Positions 56,460-63,802 of a stretch of 64,000 bases of DNA are shown here, piece by piece. The notes under the pieces were generated by a model. That model made no database searches. It was not told the DNA's origin and worked only from the letters and a program-made list of their open reading frames with translations. Made by a program: the position numbers and the translations under genes. Each line of letters opens with the position of its first letter. Positions within the stretch are counted from its first letter, which is position 1. The stretch lies in the NCBI RefSeq assembly GCF_023715605.1, contig NZ_JAMBOL010000004.1:124001-188000 (forward strand), read 5' to 3'. The stretch is from Halalkalibacter oceani (lineage in GTDB: Bacteria > Bacillota > Bacilli > Bacillales > Bacillaceae_D).

Positions 56460-56576
56460 TTAAGACTTATTTTTTAAAATCCAAACATCTTGCCTTAATT
56501 GGCTAACTTCCTCTTGAAGCTTTTTTAGTTCTTGTTCAAGCATTTTTATCTTTCTCTTAAGATGAGAAATAACCAA
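56460..56576 (-). CDS. Candidate small coiled-coil peptide in the cas5 leader
   Basis: 38 codons if TTG 56576 starts it (MVISHLKRKIKMLEQELK...). The frame remains open further upstream to an ATG at 56663, but that ATG lies above the promoter and cannot be translated from it. AAGGAGG precedes the reading frame, though it is only 2-4 nt from the TTG and 8 nt from an ATT codon. The sequence KIKMLEQELKKLQEEVSQL shows leucine-zipper heptads. It resembles no cas protein. It could be a leader peptide, a small regulator or a CreT-like toxin kept silent by Cascade. Confidence 0.3.
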   Translation of the reverse strand: MVISHLKRKIKMLEQELKKLQEEVSQLRQDVWILKNKS

Positions 56577-56619
56577 TCCCTCCTTATAAGAAAAGTCAGA
56601 AATTTTTAAACTTTTTAAA

Positions 56620-56648
56620 ATCATAGCTAATTTATAAAGTATTGTCAA
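56620..56648 (-). promoter_or_regulatory. Near-consensus sigma-A promoter of cas5-cas8c-cas7-cas4-cas1-cas2
   Basis: On the minus strand TTGACA (56648-56643), 17 bp, TATGAT (56625-56620). It is one of the best promoters in the window. Its -35 lies inside the protospacer that the crRNA-like RNA encoded 100 bp away would recognise. No terminator was seen between it and cas5. Confidence 0.85.
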
Positions 56649-56650
56649 TC

Positions 56651-56698
56651 CTTCAATCATCAAAATGGATGAAGATTCATCTATTTTGATGATTGAAG
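56651..56698. promoter_or_regulatory. Inverted Cascade target pair between divergent promoters
   Basis: Two 23-bp arms, CTTCAATCATCAAAATGGAT... and its reverse complement with one mismatch, separated by GA. Each arm reads outward as TTC followed by ATCCATTTTGA (minus strand, 11/11 match to the crRNA-like RNA) or ATCTATTTTGA (plus strand, 10/11). TTC is a known type I-C PAM. The left target covers the cas5 promoter -35 and the right one extends to the promoter of the RNA. A conventional dimeric regulator could also bind such a palindrome. Confidence 0.7.
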
Positions 56699-56708
56699 TT
56701 ATGAGTAG

Positions 56709-56737
56709 CTGACTTTAGAAATTAAAAATGATATACT
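56709..56737 (+). promoter_or_regulatory. Promoter of the crRNA-like RNA
   Basis: CTGACT (56709-56714), 17 bp, and the extended -10 TGATATACT (56729-56737). The predicted start is near 56744-56745, the first base of the repeat-like sequence. Confidence 0.8.
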
Positions 56738-56744
56738 TAGTTTC

Positions 56745-56820
56745 ATCGCTTATTTAAAGCGCGGATTGAAATATCCATTTTGAGGGTTGGAAACCTATCT
56801 AGTGACGTAGATAGGTTTTT
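56745..56820 (+). ncRNA. crRNA-like regulatory RNA (Cor/CreA type candidate)
   Basis: Predicted 76-nt transcript antisense in direction to the cas genes. 56745-56772 mimics the array repeat: ATCGC at the left, a hairpin CGCTT-ATTTA-AAGCG, and the 3' handle CGGATTGAAAT, which differs from the real 11-nt handle TGGATTGAAAT in one base. 56773 onwards is a spacer-like segment starting ATCCATTTTGAGGGTTGG, which targets the cas5 promoter beside a TTC PAM. The transcript ends at the 11-bp hairpin with T run at 56791-56820. It should be cut by Cas5c and loaded into Cascade. With only partial pairing (16 of the first 19 positions), the complex should bind without Cas3 cleavage and so repress. Confidence 0.8.
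56791..56820 (+). terminator. Terminator of the crRNA-like RNA, also behind cas3
   Basis: AAACCTATCTA/TAGATAGGTTT, a perfect 11-bp stem with loop GTGACG, followed by TT after a T-rich 3' arm. It lies 3 bp from the cas3 stop and would also end cas3 transcripts, separating cas3 from the cas5 operon. Confidence 0.85.
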
Positions 56821-56823
56821 AAT

Positions 56824-59235
56824 TCAAAACGACGCAAACTCCATTTCTCCTTCTCCTTGCAAGTCAACGCCATAGTCCTTGCTATACCAGCCTTCCTTCA
56901 ATTCGTAAATCATTCCATCGAAATGGGCAACGATAGCTTTCTCGTTCTGTAACTGATTAAATTCGTTCGAATAAAGATTGACGGTATACTGCTGGGCCTT
57001 CTTCAATAATCCCGTACTATCGTCAATCCAGTCATCGCTGTTTAATTGCGCGATAACCTCTCTTCCTTCTCCAAAAGGAACAATCACTGAAATCGTATTT
57101 TGTTCAATCACCCGAAAATATTCTGCAGCCGTTTTGTTACTTCCATTTAGACATAGAGGGAAGATGGTCCCTTGTTTCTTTTGATAATACGTGACGTAGC
57201 TATTTTCTCGATGCAATGCCATCAACAGCTTTGTCATTTCTTTATCCACTTCTTTTACGTAATAATTTAAGTTCGCATCCATCACCCGGTAATAGTTAAG
57301 AAAATATGCACGCATCGCTTCTTGCGAAAGTAAATTTCCTTCATATTCATCTGGTTTCTTTTTAAACCGTGCGAGAATATTGGTGGTAATCCCTTTACCA
57401 ACCTCTATCTCCTTCAACTTCGATAAGTTCTCCTCCGCATGATCAATAACGTAGACATTACCTAGTGGATCTTTCCCGTGTCGGTTGCACCTGCCTGCGG
57501 CTTGAGCGATGGAGTCAAGACCGGCGAGAGAGCGAATAACACGTTTAAAGCTGATGTCCACACCGGCTTCAATTAATTGAGTCGTAACACAAATGAATGG
57601 AATTTCCTTCTCAAGCATGCCTTTAATTTTATCAAGCTGCTCTTTCCGGTGTGCCGCGCACATTGAGGTACTTAAATGAAAGACGGGTACCGTACTGTCT
57701 TTAAGTAACTGAAAAAGTCTTTTTACAGCCGATTTTGTGTTCAAAATAACAAGGACATTTCTCCATTCCTCAATCTCTTCGTTTATCCAACCGGCCAACT
57801 CTTCGGATCCAATCGGCTTTGCACTTTTATCAACGATGTCAACCCGTTTGAACGCCGCTGTTACCTCGCCAAGATTTCGCACGATCTCGCCATCACGCTC
57901 TTTCAAAAGGCTGTGCTTTACCTTTTCAAGCGTTGGCTGTGTTGCCGTACATAAGAGGATACTGCAATGTGCAAAATTCTTAAGAAAATTAAGCGCTTCG
58001 TTAAAAAGAGAGACACACTTTGTCGGCACCTTCTGGACTTCATCAAAAATAATGACCGAATGGCTTACGTTATGGAGACGCCTTGTGTTGCGATTCCCCT
58101 TTGCATAAAACACATTTAGGAATTGGACAAGGGTCGTAAAAATAAGAGGACGATCCCAATTGTCACGGGCAAGCTTCAGCTTTTCTTTTTTTGTAAGGAA
58201 ACCGTCATCTGGTTCATCGCCGAGCTCCTCTTCTTTTACTTCCTCCTCGATGACATTTGAATGATGTTCTAAAACACGGTCATCATCTTCTAAAATATCG
58301 CGAACCTCTTGTGCATTCTGCTCAATAATCGTTGTAAAGGGAACGATATAAATAATGCGCTGCTTGTCAAATTGTTGGGCATGTTTTAACGCGTAGCGCA
58401 GACTGGCAAGCGTCTTCCCCCCTCCAGTCGGAATTGATAATGTATAGATGCCGGATGGCTTCTCCGCAAATTGTTCACACTGTTCAGACATCTCAGAGCG
58501 TAATACATTAATTGGTTTATCGCCATCCTCTTTTTTTAAGCTGGCTAGATGGTGTAGTAATTTTTTATGATAAGCTTCGAATAATTGCTTGTATTTAATC
58601 GGCTCCTCTTCCTTAGCTTCAGTCTCAAAGAGTCGCGTGTTCGTCCGGTCCGCATCAATTAAACAACTGAAAATAAATTTTGTCAGGAAAAAGCTTTGGG
58701 TAGGGTCCATGATCATAAATTGCTTTAATTCATCAAGCGCAATAGCGACATATTGTTTGAAGTCTGTTTCTGTGATCATGTCTGTAAAAAAACGTTCAAC
58801 CGCCAACTCGTATTCGGGCAGGTTTTTTTCTTTTATTCGCTTTAAAAAGTCTGATTCGATTTTTGGAGAAATATAATCTTGGAGGTTTGCATGATGTGAA
58901 ATAATGGCATTACCGACAATTTCAGCAAGCAATTTCTCGTGTGGTGTATTCCTTTCATTATGATAAAACTCAAACAGCAACCGGCCACCTGCCGTAGCAT
59001 GATCAACCTCCCCGCGCTTGAACTCAGCTTTATCGGGCTCCCAAACAGCCTGATAAAGGTATCGTTGAAACCGATCACTATATTTCCCTAAATCATGAAG
59101 CATTCCAGCAAGGCCGGCTACATGCGCTAACCCAAGCTTCGCGCCGAAGCTCTCGCACAACTTCCTAACACCAAGTAAATGATCCCGTAGCAACTGCTCT
59201 GCTTTGTCCCTCTCCCGAACATGCGCAATATACAT
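56824..59235 (-). CDS. cas3: CRISPR-associated helicase-nuclease Cas3, type I-C
   Basis: 803 aa. N-terminal HD nuclease: His47-Asp48 in MLHDLGKYSD, His79 in VDHATAG and His114-His115 in ISHHANL. The SF2 helicase follows, with Walker A IPTGGGKTLAS near 268-278, DEVQ box in VIIFDEVQKVP near 405, and motif VI-like AQAAGRCNRHG. A C-terminal domain completes it. Cas3 degrades DNA recruited by target-bound Cascade. RBS AGGAGG. A terminator behind it and a new promoter for cas5 uncouple its expression from the effector genes. Confidence 0.97.
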   Translation of the reverse strand: MYIAHVRERDKAEQLLRDHLLGVRKLCESFGAKLGLAHVAGLAGMLHDLGKYSDRFQRYLYQAVWEPDKAEFKRGEVDHATAGGRLLFEFYHNERNTPHEKLLAEIVGNAIISHHANLQDYISPKIESDFLKRIKEKNLPEYELAVERFFTDMITETDFKQYVAIALDELKQFMIMDPTQSFFLTKFIFSCLIDADRTNTRLFETEAKEEEPIKYKQLFEAYHKKLLHHLASLKKEDGDKPINVLRSEMSEQCEQFAEKPSGIYTLSIPTGGGKTLASLRYALKHAQQFDKQRIIYIVPFTTIIEQNAQEVRDILEDDDRVLEHHSNVIEEEVKEEELGDEPDDGFLTKKEKLKLARDNWDRPLIFTTLVQFLNVFYAKGNRNTRRLHNVSHSVIIFDEVQKVPTKCVSLFNEALNFLKNFAHCSILLCTATQPTLEKVKHSLLKERDGEIVRNLGEVTAAFKRVDIVDKSAKPIGSEELAGWINEEIEEWRNVLVILNTKSAVKRLFQLLKDSTVPVFHLSTSMCAAHRKEQLDKIKGMLEKEIPFICVTTQLIEAGVDISFKRVIRSLAGLDSIAQAAGRCNRHGKDPLGNVYVIDHAEENLSKLKEIEVGKGITTNILARFKKKPDEYEGNLLSQEAMRAYFLNYYRVMDANLNYYVKEVDKEMTKLLMALHRENSYVTYYQKKQGTIFPLCLNGSNKTAAEYFRVIEQNTISVIVPFGEGREVIAQLNSDDWIDDSTGLLKKAQQYTVNLYSNEFNQLQNEKAIVAHFDGMIYELKEGWYSKDYGVDLQGEGEMEFASF

Positions 59236-59545
59236 GACAGCCTCCTACTCCTATTACTTATTAAGAATATTTTACCATATATTTTTTCCTAAGACATCAA
59301 AAATTAGATAATATTCTATCTTTTTCTATTCTTTTCCCCATATCAAAAGACCTGTCTTTCACTAAAACCTCTACCATCAAGGAAAGTGATAGAAAACAAA
59401 ATCGCTAAAATCCCTTATTTCAAGGTAAAAACAGCATACCGAGCGCAATGAATAAATTAGGTTGACAAATAAGATTACAAATGTAATATTTAATGGCGTA
59501 CCTGCTTTTCAGAGCTACAAACCATTCGAAAAAGGAGAGCTGAAA
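59236..59545. other. Divergent upstream region of cas3 and the beta-lactamase
   Basis: AT-rich, no gene. It carries the beta-lactamase promoter and operator (59462-59489). For cas3 a weak TAAAAT lies about 35 bp before the ATG, without a good -35. No copy of the Cascade target ATCCATTTTGA was found here. Confidence 0.5.
59462..59489 (+). promoter_or_regulatory. Beta-lactamase promoter with BlaI-like dyad
   Basis: TTGACA (59462-59467) and TAATAT (59484-59489) with 16 bp. Between them ATTACA-AA-TGTAAT (59474-59487) resembles BlaI/MecI operators (TACA-N2-TGTA). No blaI or blaR1 gene lies in the window. Confidence 0.5.
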
Positions 59546-60454
59546 ATGAAAATGACAAAAATAGCAACGGTGATCGGGATAGGAGCTTTATGCTTGTTTG
59601 GATGTTCGCAGAACAATGAGCAAGCAGCTCCGAGCCAGCCGAAGCCTGAGAAATCCGAAAGTTCGATGGAAGATATTTTTACTCAGTTCGAAGAAGAGTA
59701 TGAGGCCCGCCTTGGCATCTATGCATTAGATACGGCTACAGGAGAGACCGTGGCCTATCGGTCGGAGGAACGTTTTATTTACGCTTCTGCCCATAAACCG
59801 CTTGCAGTCGGCGTCCTCCTCCAGCAAAAATCGATTGAGGAATTGGATGAACTGATTACATACTCACCTGATGATTTAGTAAACTACAATCCAATTACTG
59901 AAGATCATGTCGAGTCCGGGATGACCTTAAAAGAGCTGAGCGATGCTTCCATTCGCTACAGTGATAACACCGCCGCCAATTTAATTTTTCATGAAATCGG
60001 CGGACCAGAAGGCTTTAAGGAAGGACTTCGCGCGGTCGGGGATCATGTAACCGAGCCGGAAAATATTGAGCCAGAACTAAATCATGTAGAACCAGGTGAA
60101 ACACGAGATACAAGCACACCAGAAGCATTAGCGACAAGCTTACAGGAATTCGCCCTCGGCGATGCCCTCCCCGCCGAGAAACAAGATCTGCTCATCGACT
60201 GGCTCAAGCGAAACACAACCGGCGATGCCCTCATCCGCGCAGGCGTGCCAGAGGGCTGGGAAATCGGCGACAAAACCGGAGCCGGCGCTTACGGCACCCG
60301 AAATGACATCGCCATCATCTGGCCACCCGACCAAGAGCCAATCATCCTTGCGATACTTTCCAGTAAAGACGAACAAGACGCGGCATACGATGACGAGTTA
60401 ATCGCCAGAGCGACTGAGGAAGTGATGAAACTACTTATTAAGACGGATTATTAG
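59546..60454 (+). CDS. Class A beta-lactamase, lipoprotein form
   Basis: 302 aa from ATG 59546, with AAGGAGAG 7 nt upstream. Signal peptide with lipobox LFGC (Cys20). Class A motifs in order: S81-A-H-K84 (Ser70-x-x-Lys), S139-D-N141, E175-P-E-L-N179 (Glu166 loop) and K243-T-G245 with GDKTGAGAYG. All catalytic residues are present, so penicillinase activity is likely; the SAHK variant of the usual STFK is unusual and the pattern looks intrinsic to the chromosome and not recently acquired. It stands alone, divergent from cas3. Confidence 0.9.
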   Translation: MKMTKIATVIGIGALCLFGCSQNNEQAAPSQPKPEKSESSMEDIFTQFEEEYEARLGIYALDTATGETVAYRSEERFIYASAHKPLAVGVLLQQKSIEELDELITYSPDDLVNYNPITEDHVESGMTLKELSDASIRYSDNTAANLIFHEIGGPEGFKEGLRAVGDHVTEPENIEPELNHVEPGETRDTSTPEALATSLQEFALGDALPAEKQDLLIDWLKRNTTGDALIRAGVPEGWEIGDKTGAGAYGTRNDIAIIWPPDQEPIILAILSSKDEQDAAYDDELIARATEEVMKLLIKTDY

Positions 60455-60599
60455 TACTCAAGGGAAAAGCGATCTCATAAATGAGAGAAAAGTCATGTAT
60501 GACTATGAATCTTGCATGACTTTTTCTTAATCTTGGATAGCTAAACTAGAAAGGCCTTGATGATGCACCTTACCTCTATCCTGTTCTTACATTCTAAAG

Positions 60600-60703
60600 T
60601 ATTGCAAATCGACGCACTCACTTGGAGTGCGACGCTTCTTTTAATTTCTCCTGCGCAATTTCCTCTACATTATTTCAATCCACGCACTCACTTGGAGAGC
60701 GGG
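60600..60703 (-). CRISPR. Decayed CRISPR array 3
   Basis: Two recognisable repeats: 60600-60632 (GACGCACTCACTTGGAGTGC core, altered ends) and 60672-60703 (ATTTCAATCCACGCACTCAC, then TTGGAGAGCGGG). They are separated by about 39 nt. Orientation equals array 2. The loop sequence differs from arrays 1, 2 and 4. The stem of the second is broken, so the array is probably inactive. Confidence 0.75.
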
Positions 60704-60822
60704 CAATTTGAGCTTATATATATCAGGGCTTGATAAGCTTAAAAGTGCGAACCTACCTATTTCTAGATCACCATATTTAGTTAATTATTTCACCATTTTT
60801 GAAGAATCCATGTGTAGCAAGG

Positions 60823-60867
60823 GGTGCGAACCTACCAGAAATTTTATGTGAGCTTGGGGTTCGCACC
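60823..60867. repeat. Gene/leader boundary hairpin, copy C
   Basis: GGTGCGAACC/GGTTCGCACC, 10-bp stem around TACCAGAAATTTTATGTGAG-type text. It lies 12 bp after the stop codon of the MBL/beta-CASP gene, on the leader side of array 3. A fragment GTGCGAACCTACC also occurs at 60747. Confidence 0.8.
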
Positions 60868-60879
60868 GTACCCTTATTT

Positions 60880-63603
60880 TTATTTTATCTCTAGCGAATA
60901 GCCCGTTTCATCCAGTAGTCCTTTATTTATTTGCTCAACTTCTTCAGGGTCTGGTGTATAGCCAACTTTTACTCCAAGACAGGCACGGTCCACATGTATG
61001 GAAGGTGTCTTTTTTAGTAACCATGATTCCGGGATCAGTTTCAAGGCTCGATGTAAAATCTCATTTTGCTTGGGCGCCTTAGCGTATGTCACAGGGAATC
61101 CCGTTCGATAAGACAGCTCCTCTAAATCTACCTCATGCCTAGCAGCAACCTCTGGTGAAATAAAATGCACTTCTAGTATTGTCTCTGGGCCTTGACCCTT
61201 AAAGCTAATTTTATACACTTTGATTCCTCTTTGCTCAGCCCAGCGCTTGGTTTCCTCAATCGCTTGGTTGTTCTCCATTCGTTTCGATGGAGTATTTGGG
61301 AGGAAAACAGCAGTTGACGTACTCAAGCTGGCTTTATTACGCCCTTTTTCCTCTAAAGTAAAACCTGTTCTACGGAAAAATTCCTCTTGTATGCGCTCTA
61401 TCTCCACATCGATAGAAAAAGTAACGATAAACTTTTTCTCCTGTAAAAGGATAGAAGTTTGACTAATATCCGCTCCAACAGTTAGCTCTGAAACCACTTG
61501 AGGCAAAAGATCCTGCCTTACTGAGTCAGATATAACGATGCTCCAGCCAGTTTTGGATTCGAATTCTTCACATAGCTTCTTTTGTTCAAGTTGGGATATA
61601 GCGTCGGGAAAAGCAAAATAAAGCGTAAGGCGTTCCTCCTCTGTCCCAAGGTCATCCATACCACAACGGATAAAGCCTTTATGCTCACGTAATTCAGCCT
61701 TGATCAGTTCCAGCGCTTTTGTTCCGTTCATTTTTCTTCCCTGAACAGGTAACTCTCCCTTTGCTGCTGCATGGATAAAATCATCGACTATTCTGTATTG
61801 AATCACGCCGTCTGTCCCAACTCGCTTGTGTTGTTCGTCTATTGTCTGCAAGCACAAAGTTAAAGCAAGCCGCTCCTCCATAGAATCCTCTTGTTGTACA
61901 CGGTTGTAAAGCCCCTCAAACGTATACGTTCCTTCCTCTACTTTTTCCCATCGTAACGCTGTGATTATTGGGAGACTAAACTCCAGTACTTTGTTCAAAC
62001 GCAAGCTAATTTCTTCCATCATTCTTGTTGTTTTGCCTAAGGCCTGAATCACTTGACTTGTGTATAGTCTTATCGTTTTCCCCTTTAAGGTTTGTCCAAA
62101 AATAATGCCTGATTTGACGTTAACTCCTGTACATAAAGCTACTTTACTTTTCTCGTCATCCTCCTGCTTGTAGACTAAAAACTGACCTTGCCACTGACAT
62201 ATTTTTTCCTGCTCTCTATTGATGACCGATCGCTTTTTTTTCTCTTTTCTTTTTTCTCTTTTTATATCAAAGGTATAGGTTTGTCCATTTTCTACGGTTA
62301 TCGGGTTGTACCGATCATTCAACATGCTTTGAAGCGTTAAGCGAGCATCATCATCGCCGTGGACAAGGAGAGTATGAGCAGGGGCCAGCTTTTGAATAAA
62401 CATAGTCATTTCATGGGCGTCAGCGTGAGCCGACAGGCCATATTTTCCGATCTGTGCTTTTACCTGATACACACTGCCATTAATCGTCAGCTCATTCTTT
62501 AGTCCTTCAGCTACATGAAGCAACGCCTGCCCTGGACTTTCTTCATCCTGGTAGCCCGTTAGCAGAATTGCATTTTTTTCGCTGCTGACTAGCCTTTCTG
62601 CGTACCAACTGCTTGCCCCGCCTGTTAACATCCCGGAGGAAGCCACGATACAGGCTGGTTTGCCCTGTATAATCCGTTCTCTGTCCTTGGCTTGGACCGC
62701 ATGACAACGTCCTTCCTTTAAAAACACGTCTCCCTCGCGATTGATTCTATGAGCTAAGACTCCCTTTAGGTACTGTGGGTACTGCTTGTACACACCACTG
62801 ATTGGGGTAACTAATCCGTCAACGTAAATAGGAAACTCTGGAATAAGCCCTCTATCCATATAATCTTGCAGAATAAGGAGTACTTCTTGGGCACGTCCCA
62901 AAGCGAAAGCAGGCACCAAAGCAAACCCACCATTACCAATGACTTCTGCGACATGATCGACCAGGCGTTTCTCTTCTGTATGACGATCAACATGAGTCCG
63001 ATTCCCATACGTTGACTCCATCACAACAACATCCGGTTGAAGGGTGTGAGTAACTTTGGCGCCAGTAATCGTTCTCCCATCCTTAAAGCTTATATCTCCC
63101 GTAATTAAAAGCTCAGCCTGCCTGCTCTGGAACAGAAACATCACTGCACCCAAGATATGCCCTGCCTGAAAGACTTGGATATCAAGCTCCCCAATTCGTA
63201 AACAATCACTTGCTGGAATCGTTAGCATGGCATCAAGCAATCTCTCCACTTGTTCAAAGCTGTATGGGGGTACGCTGGATTCGGCCTGGCTTTTTTGCTC
63301 TATGATTTTCAGAGAATCCTTCATCATGATTCTCATTAATGCTATGGTCGGAGCCGTGGCATAGACGGGAACTTCGGGAAAAAGGGCATGGACTAGCGGG
63401 AGAGCGCCTATATGATCCGCATGAGCGTGGGTGACCAAAATAGCTTTTGGTCGTGACAGTTCTTCGAGCAGCCCTAAGGCTGGAAGCAAATGCTCTCCAT
63501 GTATTCTCATTCCCGCATCAATTAGAACGGCCGTCCCCTCGATTTCTACATGTAAGCAAGATGCTCCAATCTCATTTCCGCCTCCGAGGACAGTAATTCG
63601 CAT
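60880..63603 (-). CDS. Metallo-beta-lactamase/beta-CASP ribonuclease-like protein with long C-terminal extension
   Basis: 907 aa. Residues 1-455 are a complete MBL plus beta-CASP nuclease: H59-A-H61-A-D63-H64, His149, Asp170, motif A Glu196 in ESTYG, GRAQE, ASSGMLTGG, SAHAD (His393) and LVHGD (His415). This group covers CPSF-like and RNase J-like enzymes that cut RNA. The C-terminal 450 residues are unlike RNase J. They contain four short echoes of a 'L/F-x-x-x-TG-aromatic' motif (KTGW, RTGF, RTGF, ETGY), reminiscent of the KH-type domains that archaeal aCPSF1 carries at its N terminus. It lies between decayed CRISPR array 3 and array 4. Function unknown. Confidence 0.8.
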   Translation of the reverse strand: MRITVLGGGNEIGASCLHVEIEGTAVLIDAGMRIHGEHLLPALGLLEELSRPKAILVTHAHADHIGALPLVHALFPEVPVYATAPTIALMRIMMKDSLKIIEQKSQAESSVPPYSFEQVERLLDAMLTIPASDCLRIGELDIQVFQAGHILGAVMFLFQSRQAELLITGDISFKDGRTITGAKVTHTLQPDVVVMESTYGNRTHVDRHTEEKRLVDHVAEVIGNGGFALVPAFALGRAQEVLLILQDYMDRGLIPEFPIYVDGLVTPISGVYKQYPQYLKGVLAHRINREGDVFLKEGRCHAVQAKDRERIIQGKPACIVASSGMLTGGASSWYAERLVSSEKNAILLTGYQDEESPGQALLHVAEGLKNELTINGSVYQVKAQIGKYGLSAHADAHEMTMFIQKLAPAHTLLVHGDDDARLTLQSMLNDRYNPITVENGQTYTFDIKREKRKEKKKRSVINREQEKICQWQGQFLVYKQEDDEKSKVALCTGVNVKSGIIFGQTLKGKTIRLYTSQVIQALGKTTRMMEEISLRLNKVLEFSLPIITALRWEKVEEGTYTFEGLYNRVQQEDSMEERLALTLCLQTIDEQHKRVGTDGVIQYRIVDDFIHAAAKGELPVQGRKMNGTKALELIKAELREHKGFIRCGMDDLGTEEERLTLYFAFPDAISQLEQKKLCEEFESKTGWSIVISDSVRQDLLPQVVSELTVGADISQTSILLQEKKFIVTFSIDVEIERIQEEFFRRTGFTLEEKGRNKASLSTSTAVFLPNTPSKRMENNQAIEETKRWAEQRGIKVYKISFKGQGPETILEVHFISPEVAARHEVDLEELSYRTGFPVTYAKAPKQNEILHRALKLIPESWLLKKTPSIHVDRACLGVKVGYTPDPEEVEQINKGLLDETGYSLEIK

Positions 63604-63802
63604 ATTTCTTCACCCAAATCTATTAAAAATGATTATAACGATCATACTACATTTTCGTTTATTCGTAATCTTTGTTGACAACCCATACGATTTCTCGCTT
63701 GCAGCAATTAATAGGTCCTAGCCAGTTTACTATAACATTTTTTTGGGGAGCGCGGGTGTGATAGTGCACCGATCCACCCACTGAAAGAAATGTACCTTTA
63801 AA
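63604..63802. other. Upstream region of the MBL/beta-CASP gene
   Basis: About 200 bp, AT-rich, without ORF of interest. It should hold the promoter of the MBL gene; no clear box pair was identified. Confidence 0.35.

Larger units (their letters stand above)
60455..60879. other. Gap with remnants of CRISPR array 3
   Basis: No gene. It contains a terminator-like hairpin after the beta-lactamase (AGTCATG/CATGACT near 60491-60520 followed by TTTTTCTT), two decayed repeats (60600-60703), a decayed leader and boundary hairpin copy C. Confidence 0.6.

Noticed and set aside
56577-56663. ATG 56663 as the start of the small ORF between cas3 and cas5
   Set aside because: It lies upstream of the -35 box of the only promoter reading this way, so it would not be in the mRNA; it also has no SD sequence.
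59236-59400. A second target of the crRNA-like RNA upstream of cas3
   Set aside because: No ATCCATTTTGA-like sequence with a TTC next to it was found on either strand.
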